A stretch of 64,000 bases of DNA from Micromonosporaceae bacterium KJ-029 (lineage in GTDB: Bacteria > Actinomycetota > Actinomycetes > Mycobacteriales > Micromonosporaceae): the NCBI GenBank assembly GCA_005402585.1, contig BIFP01000021.1, forward strand, positions 310,001 through 374,000, written 5' to 3'. Under the pieces are notes generated by a model, which saw only the letters and a list, made by a program, of their open reading frames with translations, made no database searches and had not been told where the DNA came from. Of the stretch, positions 1 through 8,567 are shown piece by piece. A program made the translations under genes and the position numbers. Each line of letters begins with the position of its first letter. Positions within the stretch are counted from its first letter, which is position 1.

Positions 1-1309
1 GCTGCGTGAGGTAGTCGACGTACACGATGCCGAACCGCTTGCGGTACCCCTCGGCCCACTCGAAGTTGTCCAGCAATGACCATACGAGATAGCCGCGCAG
101 GTCGACGCCCCGGGCGATGGCCTCGTGCGCCGCGCGCAGGTGGCCGTCGAGGTAGGCGATCCGGTCCGAGTCCTGCAACGGGCTGGTCACGTCGGCGGCG
201 GCCTTGTCCGGGAAGGCCGCACCGTTCTCGGTGATCAGCAGCGGCACGGCCGGATAGTCGGTGGCGATGCGTTCCAGCATTCGGGTCAGCCCGGCCGGCT
301 CGATCATCCAGCCCATGTCGGTAAGCGGCCCGACCGGCGGCAGGAACTCCACCGCCCCCTCGGTGCCCGGGTACGCGTCGCCACCGGCGCCGTCCGGCCG
401 CCCGGCGACGTAGGTCGGGGCGTAGAAGTTGACCCCGAGCAGGTCGATCGGAGCCGCGATGATCTTCTCGTCGCCGTCCCGCACGAACGTCGGCTCGACG
501 ATCCGGGCGACGTGCTCGCGGACGTCGTCCGGGTACCCGCCGACCAGCAGCGGGTCGAGGAAGATCCGGTTGTGCAGGCCGTCGACCAGACGTACCGCGG
601 CGGCGTCGGCCGCGCTCTGCTCGTCGGCGGGGCGTACGTCGGCCGGGTTGAGGGTGATGCCGAGCCGGCCGGCACCGCCCGCGCGCAGCGCCTGGGTCGC
701 CAGGCCGTGCGCGAGCAGCAGATGGTGTACAGCGCTGAAGGCCGCGCCCGGATCCTGCACACCCGGGGCGTGCAGTCCGTTGCCGTAGCCGAGGTACGCC
801 GAGCACCACGGCTCGTTGAGCGTCGTCCAGGTGCCGATCCGGTCGCCGAGCCGGGCGTACACGGCGGACGCGTAGGTGGCGAAGTGCTCGGCGGTGTCCC
901 GGGTGGTCCAGCCGCCCCGGTCCTCCAACGTCTGCGGCAGGTCCCAGTGGTAGAGGGTAACGATCGGGTCGATCCCCCGGCCCAGCAGCGCGTCGGTGAG
1001 CCGATCGTAGAAGTCCAGGCCGCGCGGGTTGACCGGGCCGCTGCCGTCCGGCTGGATCCGGGGCCAGGACACCGAGAAGCGGTACGCCTGCAGGCCCAGT
1101 TCGGCCATCAGCGCGACGTCGTCGGCGTACCGGTGGTAGTGGTCGCAGGCGACGTCGCCGGTCTGCCCGGCGTGGACCTTGCCCGGGGTGCGGCTGAAGG
1201 TGTCCCAGATCGATTCGCCGCGCCCGTCGTCGCGGGCCGCACCCTCGATCTGGTACGCCGCCGTGGCCGCGCCCCACAGAAAGTTGTCAGGAAATCGAAG
1301 CTCAGTCAC
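1..1309 (-). CDS. GH1 beta-glucosidase (C-terminus cut by window edge)
   Basis: Reading the minus strand from a GTG at 1309 gives a glycoside hydrolase family 1 enzyme that begins VTELRFPDNFLWGAATAAYQ, the usual GH1 N-terminus. The acid/base motif TLNEPW lies near residue 168 and the nucleophile motif ITENG near residue 358. The frame is still open at base 1, so only a few C-terminal residues are missing. The start overlaps the stop of the upstream permease gene by 4 nt (GTGA), so the two are translationally coupled. GH1 enzymes release glucose from cellobiose and other beta-glucosides. With the ABC importer encoded just upstream it probably hydrolyses the imported disaccharide in the cytoplasm, as BglC does with CebEFG in Streptomyces. 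The exact sugar cannot be read from sequence. Confidence 0.93.
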   Translation of the reverse strand, partial: MTELRFPDNFLWGAATAAYQIEGAARDDGRGESIWDTFSRTPGKVHAGQTGDVACDHYHRYADDVALMAELGLQAYRFSVSWPRIQPDGSGPVNPRGLDFYDRLTDALLGRGIDPIVTLYHWDLPQTLEDRGGWTTRDTAEHFATYASAVYARLGDRIGTWTTLNEPWCSAYLGYGNGLHAPGVQDPGAAFSAVHHLLLAHGLATQALRAGGAGRLGITLNPADVRPADEQSAADAAAVRLVDGLHNRIFLDPLLVGGYPDDVREHVARIVEPTFVRDGDEKIIAAPIDLLGVNFYAPTYVAGRPDGAGGDAYPGTEGAVEFLPPVGPLTDMGWMIEPAGLTRMLERIATDYPAVPLLITENGAAFPDKAAADVTSPLQDSDRIAYLDGHLRAAHEAIARGVDLRGYLVWSLLDNFEWAEGYRKRFGIVYVDYLTQ

Positions 1310-2139
1310 GCCTTGACCGCACCTTCCATGATCCCGCCGATGATCTGGCGGCCGAACAGGACGAACACCAGCAGCAGTGGCAGCGTGGCGATGGCCGTAC
1401 CCGTGAACACCTGGGACATGTCCTGGTAGTAGCCGTCGGACAGGGCCCGCAACGACAGCTGCACGGTGGGGTTCTCCGGGTCGTTGAGCACCGCGTACGG
1501 CCACAGGAAGTCGTTCCAGGTGGTCATGAAGGTGAGCAGACCGAGCACGGCGGCGGCCGGACGCAGGGCGGGCAGCACCACGTTCCAGTAGATCCGCGCG
1601 GTGCCGCAGCCGTCCACCCGGGCGGCCTCGATCAGCTCGTTGCTGACCGCCTGGCCGGCGTACTGCCGCATCATGAACACCCCGAACCCGGTGACCAGTG
1701 CGGGCATGATCACTGCGGGCAGGCGGTCGTTCAGGTTCAACTTCGTCATCAGCATGTACAACGGGATGATGCCGAGTTGGGTGGGCACCATCATCGTCGC
1801 GATGATGACCATCAGCAGCGCGTTGCTGCCCCGGAAGCGCAGCTTGGCGAAGGCGAACCCGGCCAGGCTGGAGAAGAACACCACAGAGATGGTGACCGTG
1901 GTCGCCACGATCGCCGAGTTGATCAGACCGGTCAGGAAGTACGCGTCGGTGTTGGCGAACAACCGGGCGATGTTGGCGCCCAGGTTGCCGCCGGGGGTCA
2001 CCGGCGGCGGCAGCTGTCCCATGGCGTCGCTGGAGCGGCTGGCCACCACGAACATCCAGTAGATCGGGAAGATCGACAGGATCGTGGCGGCGATCAGCGC
2101 GCCGTACGTGAGCGGGCTGGCCCGCCACAGCCGGCTCAT
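1306..2139 (-). CDS. Sugar ABC transporter permease, MalG type
   Basis: A 277-aa inner-membrane permease with about six hydrophobic segments. The EAA loop that docks the ATPase is visible as EAARVDGCGTARIYWNVVLP near residues 170-190. The short N-terminus (MSRLWRASPLTYGALIAATI) leads straight into the first membrane helix, as in the MalG/CebG branch. It is the second permease of the operon, 67 bp downstream of the MalF-type gene, and overlaps the GH1 start by 4 nt. No ATPase gene is present here. Actinobacterial carbohydrate importers of this class commonly share a distant MsiK-type ATPase, which I infer for this one. Confidence 0.93.
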   Translation of the reverse strand: MSRLWRASPLTYGALIAATILSIFPIYWMFVVASRSSDAMGQLPPPVTPGGNLGANIARLFANTDAYFLTGLINSAIVATTVTISVVFFSSLAGFAFAKLRFRGSNALLMVIIATMMVPTQLGIIPLYMLMTKLNLNDRLPAVIMPALVTGFGVFMMRQYAGQAVSNELIEAARVDGCGTARIYWNVVLPALRPAAAVLGLLTFMTTWNDFLWPYAVLNDPENPTVQLSLRALSDGYYQDMSQVFTGTAIATLPLLLVFVLFGRQIIGGIMEGAVKA

Positions 2140-2206
2140 CGCGCCACCTCGCTTCGCTCGGCGCCGCGACGAGGCACCACCGCGCTGAGCCGAATGATTC
2201 GCTCGC

Positions 2207-3211
2207 TCATCGGGAGCCTCCCTTCCGCCCGCCGGTGTCCGGCCTGGCGCCGGCGCCGAGCCGGCGGATGATCAGTACGTTGATCGCCGCCACGATGGCG
2301 ATCAGGGCGAAGAGGAGCCACGCCACCGCCGAGCCGTAGCCGAAGTTGTAGTAGGGCGCGAAGGCGTTCTCGAACATGTACATGGTCAAGGTCTGCGACT
2401 CACGCATCGGGCCGCCCCGGATCGCGTTGGTGCCGGAGTGGAACAGCCGGGGCTCGGTGAAGAGCTGGAGCCCGCCGATGGTGGAGATGATGACGCAGAA
2501 GATGATCGTCGGCTTGAGCAGCGGCACGGTGACGGACCAGAACTGCCGGGCCCGGTTCGCGCCGTCGATGGCCGCCGCCTCGTACAGGTCGCGGGGGATG
2601 GCCTGCATGGCGGCCAGGAAGATCAGCGCGTTGTAGCCGGTCCACCGCCAGTCGACCATCGTCGAGATGGCCACCCAGGAGGCGAACCGGTTGGACTTCC
2701 AACCGATCGCGTCGACACCGACCAGGTCGAGCAGCCAGTTGATCATGCCGAACTCGCGGCCGAACAGCACCCCGAACACGATCGCCACGGCGGCCGTGGA
2801 GGTGACGTTGGGGACCAGCACCGCCATCCGCCAGCCGGTGCGCAACCGCAGCTGCCGGTTGAGCAGGTTGGCCAGCCAGAGTGCGGCGAGCAGCTGCGGC
2901 ACCGTGCTGATGACGAAGATGCCGAGGGTGTTGACCACCGAGTGCCAGAAGTCGGCGTCGGCCAGCAGCCGGGTGTAGTTGTCGGCCCCGACGAAGGTGC
3001 GGTTGCTGCCGAGCAGGTCCCAGTCGTGCAGCGAGACCCAGAGGGTGTACGCCAGCGGCCATGCCCCGAAGACCGCGAAGACCAGGAAGAACGGGGCGAT
3101 GTAGAGGTAGGGCGAATACTTCGCGTCGATCCGGCTCAGCCGGGCCCAGGACGGGCGGGGGGTACGCGGTGCCGGGGTGGCCGGCGGTCGCGCGTCGAGC
3201 TGCAACGCCAT
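2207..3211 (-). CDS. Sugar ABC transporter permease, MalF type
   Basis: A permease of 334 aa counted from the ATG at 3211. An upstream in-frame GTG at 3232 exists, but the Shine-Dalgarno GGAAAGGAG lies inside that extension, 10 nt before the ATG, so the shorter start is preferred. About six membrane helices follow a proline-rich cytoplasmic N-terminus. The EAA loop reads EAAAIDGANRARQFWSVTVP. It forms the translocation channel with the MalG-type permease encoded downstream and receives sugar from the lipoprotein encoded upstream. Confidence 0.93.
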   Translation of the reverse strand: MALQLDARPPATPAPRTPRPSWARLSRIDAKYSPYLYIAPFFLVFAVFGAWPLAYTLWVSLHDWDLLGSNRTFVGADNYTRLLADADFWHSVVNTLGIFVISTVPQLLAALWLANLLNRQLRLRTGWRMAVLVPNVTSTAAVAIVFGVLFGREFGMINWLLDLVGVDAIGWKSNRFASWVAISTMVDWRWTGYNALIFLAAMQAIPRDLYEAAAIDGANRARQFWSVTVPLLKPTIIFCVIISTIGGLQLFTEPRLFHSGTNAIRGGPMRESQTLTMYMFENAFAPYYNFGYGSAVAWLLFALIAIVAAINVLIIRRLGAGARPDTGGRKGGSR

Positions 3212-3326
3212 GACCCGTTGACTCCTTTCCACGCCCCCGCCCCGCGCCGACCCAGGGCTGGTCGCCGCGCGCCTCCGGGACGCGGCGGGTCCTGAGTCGG
3301 CGGCGGGGTAGGGGCTGTCGGGCCAG

Positions 3327-4631
3327 CTACTTGGCGGCGGCCTTCTTGGCGTTGGCGATCGCGTCCTGCCAGCCCTGGTCGGGGTTGCGCTGTCCCAGCT
3401 CGACGGTGCGGACGGCGTTCTCGACCTCGGTGCGTACGGCCTGGTTCTTCGGGCCCATGTAGACCGGCTTCAGGGTCTTGGCGCCCTCACCGAAGATCGT
3501 GCCCACCGGGGCGTTCGAGAAGTACGGGTTGGTGGCCTCGGTGATGGCGGGGTCGTCCAGCGCCTGCGGCGAGGACGGCAACGGGCCCTTGGCCTTGAAG
3601 GCACCGATGTGGCCCTGCGGGCTGGTCAGGAACTTGGCCAGCTTGATCGCCTCTTCCTGGTGCTTGCTCTGGCGCGGCACGGCCAGGTGCGAACCACCCC
3701 AGTTGCCACCGTTGCCCGGCACCCGGGCGATGTCCCACTTGCCCTTGGCCTCGGGGCCGGCGTTGCCCTCGATCACGCCGGTCATCCAGGCCGGGCAGGC
3801 GATGGTGGCGAACTTGGCCTGCTTGAAGGCCGACACCCACTCCTCGGACCAGGAGCCGTACTTGCCGGACAGGCCGGCACCGATGATGGCCATGGTGGTG
3901 TCCCAGGCCTGCTTCACCGCCGGGTTGCTGTCCACCACCAGGTTGTCGCTGGTGTCGTAGTAGTGGTAGCCCTGCGCGTTGCCGGCGGTCTGGAGCACGA
4001 TGGTGTTGAAGGTGTTGGTGGCCGCGTCGAGGAACGAGGCGCCGGTGTTCGCCGCCTTGAACTTCTCGCCGGTGGCGATGTAGTCCTGCCAGGTCGGCCA
4101 GAGCTTGGAGACCTCCTCACGATCGGTCGGCAGCCCGGCCTTCTCGAACAGGTCCGTGCGGTAGCACATGGCCATGCCACCGACATCGGTGCCGAGCCCG
4201 ATCAGCTTCGAGCCGTCGGCGGTGAGCCCCTGGTTCCACTTCCACTCCAGGAAGTTGGCCTTCAGCTCGGCAGCGCCGTGGTCGAGCAGGTTGACGAAGT
4301 TGTCCGGGTTGGCCTTGTACTCGACCATCAGGCCCTCTTCGATGGCCACCACGTCACCGGCGCCCTTGCCCGCCGCGAGCCACTGGGTCAGCTTCGGCGA
4401 GTACTCGTCGAGGTTGCCGCCGGTGCCCCGCTCGACGATCTTCACGCCGGGGTTGTCGTTCTCGTACTGCCGGTAGAGCTCGTCGTAGCCGAACTGTCCG
4501 AAGACGTCGACGGTGAGCGTTATCTGGCCGTCCGCCGCGTCGTCGCCGCCACCGCAACCGCTGGTGACGAGCAACGCGCCGACGGCGGCCAGGGCGACCG
4601 CCGCGAGACGGTGGCGCGGAAAAGTGCCCAT
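3327..4631 (-). CDS. Sugar ABC transporter substrate-binding lipoprotein
   Basis: A 434-aa extracellular solute-binding protein, family 1. A short basic N-terminus and hydrophobic stretch end in the lipobox VTSGCGGG near residue 25, so the mature protein is lipid-anchored outside the membrane. The body shows the typical order of this family (ITLTVDVFGQFGYDELYRQYENDNPG near the mature N-terminus; a late region with AIKLAKFLTSPQGH). GAGAGGGG precedes the ATG at 4631. It is the first gene of the leftward operon with two permeases and a GH1 enzyme. Two LacI-type palindromes lie upstream. The ligand is probably a beta-glucoside such as cellobiose, judged only from the neighbouring GH1. Confidence 0.93.
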   Translation of the reverse strand: MGTFPRHRLAAVALAAVGALLVTSGCGGGDDAADGQITLTVDVFGQFGYDELYRQYENDNPGVKIVERGTGGNLDEYSPKLTQWLAAGKGAGDVVAIEEGLMVEYKANPDNFVNLLDHGAAELKANFLEWKWNQGLTADGSKLIGLGTDVGGMAMCYRTDLFEKAGLPTDREEVSKLWPTWQDYIATGEKFKAANTGASFLDAATNTFNTIVLQTAGNAQGYHYYDTSDNLVVDSNPAVKQAWDTTMAIIGAGLSGKYGSWSEEWVSAFKQAKFATIACPAWMTGVIEGNAGPEAKGKWDIARVPGNGGNWGGSHLAVPRQSKHQEEAIKLAKFLTSPQGHIGAFKAKGPLPSSPQALDDPAITEATNPYFSNAPVGTIFGEGAKTLKPVYMGPKNQAVRTEVENAVRTVELGQRNPDQGWQDAIANAKKAAAK

Positions 4632-4674
4632 TGTCTGGTGACCCCTCTCAGGTCGGGTGGTGGTGGGATGAGTC

Positions 4675-4688
4675 TGAGAGCGCTCTCA
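4675..4688. promoter_or_regulatory. LacI-family operator 1 (TGAGAGCGCTCTCA)
   Basis: A perfect 14-bp palindrome located 44 bp before the start of the binding-protein gene. It differs by one base per half from the CebR box TGGGAGCGCTCCCA of Streptomyces. Together with the second copy it is well placed to repress the sugar operon. The matching LacI regulator is not in the window and may lie beyond the GH1 gene. Confidence 0.8.
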
Positions 4689-4720
4689 CGTAGCCTGCGG
4701 TTTGCGCGGGACCGGTGTCA

Positions 4721-4734
4721 AGAGAGCGCTCTCT
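4721..4734. promoter_or_regulatory. LacI-family operator 2 (AGAGAGCGCTCTCT)
   Basis: A second perfect 14-bp palindrome, centred 46 bp upstream of operator 1 with the same GAGAGCGCTCTC core. Paired operators suggest cooperative binding by one LacI-family dimer of dimers or two dimers. The sugar operon promoter probably lies between or over these sites. Confidence 0.78.
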
Positions 4735-4757
4735 CGTGAGGGTCACAGAATGGCCAC

Positions 4758-4784
4758 GGCCCCGCCCCGGGAGGAGGCGGGGCC
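4758..4784 (-). terminator. GC-rich hairpin after the DinB-like gene
   Basis: Arms GGCCCCGCC (4758-4766) and GGCGGGGCC (4776-4784) form a 9-bp stem with a 9-nt loop. It lies 29 bp past the stop of the leftward gene at 4813. There is no clear U tract, as is common in high-GC actinobacteria. Confidence 0.55.
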
Positions 4785-4812
4785 GGGTGGGCCGGACTCG
4801 GTCAGGGTCGGG

Positions 4813-5574
4813 TCAGCCGGTACGCACCCCGTCGAGCAGGGCGGGGTCACCGGCGACGGTCAGGGTGTCGAAACTGACCCGCCCCCACAGCGCCAGCAGC
4901 AGGTCGCTCGCGGTGCCGCTGACGTGTACCCGGGCGTGGTGGTCGTCGTGGTCGAGGATGGTGCCGGTGTCCAGCAGGGCGACCCCCTCGCCGCGCAGGC
5001 GGAGGAACCACTCCTGGGCGGCGTCGGTCGCGCTCAACCGGACCACCCCGCGCCACTGCCCGGCCGCCTTCCGCCGGCCGGCCGGCAGCCACGTGTCGAG
5101 CACCTCGCTCACCCCGTCGGCCGCGAGCTTCGTCTCGATCGGCTCACCGGCGGCGATGGCGAGCTGGGCGTCCCAGCGGTGCACCGCCGTCTCGTGCGCC
5201 ATCCGGCGTGGCCAGAAGGCCGCCTTCTTCGGCTGCGGCGCCCAGTTCCACGCCGGTGCCTCCGGGTCGAGGGTGTCGAGCAGGGCCATCAGCTCGTCGT
5301 ACGCCTGCCGCCACTGCTGCGCCGCGGTGACTCCGGGCACCGGCTCGGCGCGCTGGGCCCGCCCCTCCGGGGCGGTGGTCCCGCCCGAGCCGGCCACGGT
5401 ACGGACCCACTGGTAGATGCCGGCGAGGTGCAGGGCCAGGTCGGTCACCGTCCAACCGGGGCAGGACAGCACGGGTGTCTCGGGCGGGGCCTCTGCCACC
5501 GCGGCGGCGAAGGCCGGGCCCTCTGCCCGGAGCGCCCCGATCCAGAAGTCTTTGGTGCCGTGCAATCTGCTCAT
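4813..5574 (-). CDS. Maleylpyruvate isomerase-family (mycothiol-dependent, DinB-like) protein
   Basis: A 253-aa protein with the DinB/MDMPI four-helix fold. The marker CPGWTVTDLALHLAGIYQWV lies near residue 40 and supplies the conserved metal-binding His. A second set follows in MAHETAVHRWDAQLA near residue 140. The C-terminal third is the MDMPI C-domain. An in-frame ATG at 5580 abuts GGGAGG, so the ATG at 5574, 6 nt after GGAGG, is the better start. Members use mycothiol as cofactor for isomerisation or transfer; the substrate here is unknown. It is a single gene, transcribed away from murB. Confidence 0.85.
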   Translation of the reverse strand: MSRLHGTKDFWIGALRAEGPAFAAAVAEAPPETPVLSCPGWTVTDLALHLAGIYQWVRTVAGSGGTTAPEGRAQRAEPVPGVTAAQQWRQAYDELMALLDTLDPEAPAWNWAPQPKKAAFWPRRMAHETAVHRWDAQLAIAAGEPIETKLAADGVSEVLDTWLPAGRRKAAGQWRGVVRLSATDAAQEWFLRLRGEGVALLDTGTILDHDDHHARVHVSGTASDLLLALWGRVSFDTLTVAGDPALLDGVRTG

Positions 5575-5644
5575 CGCCATCCTCCCGGGGGTGACCGGGC
5601 CACCAGTGGGTGCCGCGGCTACCCCTCAGCCTAGGGTGAAAGGC

Positions 5645-6727
5645 GTGTCTGACGTCTACGCCCAGCCGACAGCCGCTGCTCAACCCGTCACTGCGGGTAA
5701 TCTTTCGCAATACACCACATTACGCCTCGGCGGGCCGGCTGGACGGATCGTCACCGCTATCAGTGCGGAGGAGATCGTCGCCCGGGTACGCGAGGCGGGG
5801 GAGCAGATCCTCCTGCTCGCCGGGGGCAGCAACCTGGTGATCGGCGACGTCGGCTTCCCGGGCACCGTGGTCCTCGTCCGCTCCCGCGGCCTGCGGGTGC
5901 TGGCCGAGGACGAGCAGACCGTGACGGTACGGGTCGAGGCCGGCGAACCGTGGGACGACCTGGTCGCCGCTACGGTGGAGAACGGCTGGTCCGGTTTGGA
6001 GTGCCTGTCCGGCATTCCCGGCTCGACCGGGGCCACCCCGATCCAGAACGTCGGGGCGTACGGGCAGGAGGTCGCCGAGACCATCACCGGCGTGCAGGTC
6101 TACGACCGGGTCGCCGGCGCCGTCGGGCGGGTTGCCGCGGTGGACTGCGGCTTCGCGTACCGGTCCAGCATCTTCAAGTACAGCGAGCGCTGGGTGGTGC
6201 TCTCGGTCGACTTCCGACTGTCCCGCTCGCCGCTGTCCGGCCCGGTGCGTTACGCGGAGCTGGCCCGGGCGCTCGACGTCAATGTCGGTGATCAGGTGCC
6301 GCTGGCGCAGGCGCGGGCCACCGTGCTGCGGCTGCGCGCCGGCAAGGGCATGGTGCTTGACCCGGCCGACCCGGACACCCGCTCGGTCGGCTCGTTCTTC
6401 ACCAACCCGGTGCTGGACACCGCCGGGTACGAGCTGCTGCGGCAGCGGACCGCCGAAGTCGGGGAGCCACCGGCCTGGCCGGGTGCCGGCGACGTGGTCA
6501 AGGTCAGCGCGGCCTGGCTGATCGACAAGGCCGGCTTCGGCAAGGGCCACCCCGGTCCCGAGGGCGTGGCCATCTCCAGCAAACACACCCTGGCCCTCAC
6601 CAACCCCACCGGGGCCGCCAGCACCCAGGCCCTGATCACGCTCGCCCGCGAGATCCGCGACGGCGTCCACGCCCGCTTCGGGGTAACCCTCCACCCCGAA
6701 CCCGTCCTGATCAACTGCACCCTCTAA
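5645..6727 (+). CDS. murB: UDP-N-acetylenolpyruvoylglucosamine reductase MurB
   Basis: A 360-aa cytoplasmic flavoenzyme that reduces UDP-GlcNAc-enolpyruvate to UDP-MurNAc in peptidoglycan synthesis. The FAD-binding part includes LAGGSNLVIGD near residue 58. GIPGSTGATPIQNVGAYGQE follows near residue 125. The catalytic Ser region is SVGSFFTNPVLD near residue 247, and the C-terminus ends HPEPVLINCTL. The open frame extends upstream, but family similarity begins at the GTG at 5645. A -10-like TAGGGT (5632-5637) ends 7 bp before that GTG, suggesting a leaderless mRNA. The following gene is convergent, with a long palindrome between. Confidence 0.95.
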   Translation: MSDVYAQPTAAAQPVTAGNLSQYTTLRLGGPAGRIVTAISAEEIVARVREAGEQILLLAGGSNLVIGDVGFPGTVVLVRSRGLRVLAEDEQTVTVRVEAGEPWDDLVAATVENGWSGLECLSGIPGSTGATPIQNVGAYGQEVAETITGVQVYDRVAGAVGRVAAVDCGFAYRSSIFKYSERWVVLSVDFRLSRSPLSGPVRYAELARALDVNVGDQVPLAQARATVLRLRAGKGMVLDPADPDTRSVGSFFTNPVLDTAGYELLRQRTAEVGEPPAWPGAGDVVKVSAAWLIDKAGFGKGHPGPEGVAISSKHTLALTNPTGAASTQALITLAREIRDGVHARFGVTLHPEPVLINCTL

Positions 6728-6742
6728 CTCCGCCCCCACCCC

Positions 6743-6803
6743 GTTGATCATGAAGTTGACGGGCGGTTCGATCACCAATGCACCCGCCAACTTCATGATC
6801 AAC
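6743..6803. repeat. Long inverted repeat between convergent murB and methyltransferase genes
   Basis: GTTGATCATGAAGTTG (6743-6758) faces its exact complement at 6788-6803. The arms extend to 21 bp with one mismatch, enclosing a 19-nt loop. The right arm overlaps the last codons of the leftward methyltransferase gene. It probably serves as a two-way terminator. The TTGATCA core recurs at 40641-40664. I recall similar elements in Micromonospora intergenic regions. Confidence 0.75.
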
Positions 6804-7608
6804 CACTGGGAGGGTGGGTGGGGGCGATGGTGGACCAGGGGATGGTGAGTTGGCCCAGGCGCCAGTGGCGGGGGCGGTTCTGGATGGGCCAGCCCTGGGA
6901 GCGTAGGGCGGCGATAGCGTGCAGCCAGCGTTGGCGGGGGCCGAAGGGGGCGTAGCCGGCGGCGGCACGCCAGGCGTCGTCCAGGGCTCGGATCAGGTCG
7001 TGGACGGGTTCGCCGGGGACGTTGCGGTGGATCAGCGCCTTGGGTAGCCGCTCGGCCAGTTCAGCCGGGCTGTCCAGGGTCGCCAGCCGGGCGGACAGGG
7101 TCAGCGAGCGCGGCCCGTCGGCGTCGAGCAGCACCCAGCCGCCGAGCCGGCCCAACTCGTCACAGGTGCCCTCGACCAGCAGCCCACCGGGCGCCATCCG
7201 GCCGGTGATGGTGGCCCAGGCGTCGGCCACCTCGCTCTCGTCGTACTGACGAAGCACATTGAACGCGCGGACCAGGGTGGGCCGTAGGCCGGCCAGCTCG
7301 AAGCCGCCCCGGGCGAAGGTGAGCCCGGGCGGATCGGCTGCGGGCTGGGCGGTGGCGACGCGGACCGGATCGATCTCCAGCCCGACCACCCGTACGTCGG
7401 GGCGTGCCCCGGCGGCGAGCCGGGCGCGCAACTCCACCGCGGTCACCGGGGTCGCGCCGTAGCCGAGGTCGACGACCAGCGGATCCGGCGCGGACCGCAG
7501 CGCGTCGGCGCAGGTGTCCACGATCCAGTTGTCCACCCGGCGCAGCCGGTTGGGGTTGGTGGTGCCCCGGGTCACCACGCCGAGTGGCCGGGACGCCCGT
7601 GTCGCCAT
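6799..7608 (-). CDS. Class I SAM-dependent methyltransferase-like protein
   Basis: A 269-aa protein with a Rossmann methyltransferase core. SAM motif I is VVDLGYGATP near residue 45, and the acidic ribose-binding residue lies in VVGLEIDPVRV near residue 75. Later VRAFNVLRQYDESEV and MAPGGLLVEGT fit motifs post-I and IV. The acceptor substrate is not evident. It lies 13 bp downstream of the SDR gene and is probably co-transcribed with it. The start is the ATG at 7608. Conserved actinobacterial proteins of this type are usually annotated only as methyltransferases. Confidence 0.8.
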   Translation of the reverse strand: MATRASRPLGVVTRGTTNPNRLRRVDNWIVDTCADALRSAPDPLVVDLGYGATPVTAVELRARLAAGARPDVRVVGLEIDPVRVATAQPAADPPGLTFARGGFELAGLRPTLVRAFNVLRQYDESEVADAWATITGRMAPGGLLVEGTCDELGRLGGWVLLDADGPRSLTLSARLATLDSPAELAERLPKALIHRNVPGEPVHDLIRALDDAWRAAAGYAPFGPRQRWLHAIAALRSQGWPIQNRPRHWRLGQLTIPWSTIAPTHPPSG

Positions 7609-7621
7609 CGTCTATCCCGGC

Positions 7622-8386
7622 TCAGCTCGTCCGGTGCACCTTGTGCTGGGCGGCCTGGGCCAGCGGCCGGACGACGAGCCGGTCCACGTTGACATGCTGC
7701 GGGCGGGTCGCGCACCAGGCGATGCAGTCGGCGACGTCCTCGGCGACCAGCGGCTCGGCGACCCCGGCGTAGACGGCTGCGGCCCGCTCGGGGTCACCGT
7801 CGAAACGGATCAGCGCGAACTCGTCCGTCCGCACCATTCCGGGGTCGATCTCGATCACGCGGACCGGACGGCCGCACAACTCCAGCCGCAACGTGCCGGC
7901 GATCGCGGTCTGCGCGTGCTTCGCGGCGGCGTACCCACCCCCGCCCTCGTACACGGTGAAGCCGGCGGTCGACGAGACGACCACGATGGTGCCGGCACCG
8001 GAGGACTCCAGGGCCGGCAGCAACGCCTGGGTGACCCGCAGGGTGCCGAGCACGTTCACGTCGTACATCCACTGCCAGTCTTCGATGGCGCCGGACTCCA
8101 CCGGGTCCAGCCCGCGTGCCCCGCCGGCGTTGTTCACCAGCAGGGTCACCGGCCCGGGGGCCTGCTGGGCGGCCTGCGCGAGACCCGCCACGGACTCGTC
8201 CGAGGTAACGTCGCAGGCGACCGCGGTGGCGGCCCCACCGGCGGCGGTGATCTCCGCGACCAGGTCGGCCAACCGGTCGGTACGCCGCGCCGCGGCCAGG
8301 ACGTGGAAGCCCTCCCGGGCGAGCCGTCGGGCGGTGGCAGCGCCGATCCCGCTGGACGCTCCGGTGACGATGGCGACACGACTCAT
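7622..8386 (-). CDS. Short-chain dehydrogenase/reductase (SDR)
   Basis: A classical SDR of 254 aa from the ATG at 8386; the in-frame ATG at 8410 adds eight residues that precede the first beta strand. The cofactor motif TGASSGIG is near residue 8. The structural motif NNAGG is near residue 85. Catalytic Ser lies in VVVSSTAG and the YxxxK pair in YAAAKH near residue 150. It oxidises or reduces an unknown alcohol/ketone with NAD(P)H. It is divergent from mshA and 13 bp ahead of the methyltransferase gene. It appears to correspond in position to Rv0484c of M. tuberculosis. Confidence 0.9.
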   Translation of the reverse strand: MSRVAIVTGASSGIGAATARRLAREGFHVLAAARRTDRLADLVAEITAAGGAATAVACDVTSDESVAGLAQAAQQAPGPVTLLVNNAGGARGLDPVESGAIEDWQWMYDVNVLGTLRVTQALLPALESSGAGTIVVVSSTAGFTVYEGGGGYAAAKHAQTAIAGTLRLELCGRPVRVIEIDPGMVRTDEFALIRFDGDPERAAAVYAGVAEPLVAEDVADCIAWCATRPQHVNVDRLVVRPLAQAAQHKVHRTS

Positions 8387-8567
8387 CCGGCCATTCTCGC
8401 CCGCGCCCACCCCCGCCGGGCGCCGCCGTCGTGATGAGGTCGATCACGCCTGCGGGCCGGGCCGACGTATTTCCCGCAGCCGATCGGGAAGATGACATCC
8501 GGCGTGGAGGTTGACGCAGTAGCGCCGGTCGTGCGGGACGGCATCAACCGTGGCAAAGGGAGCGGAC

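Noticed and set aside
125..1429. 434-aa plus-strand frame
   Set aside because: It is antisense to the GH1 gene, whose minus-strand translation shows full family motifs. The frame is open only because of high GC codon bias.
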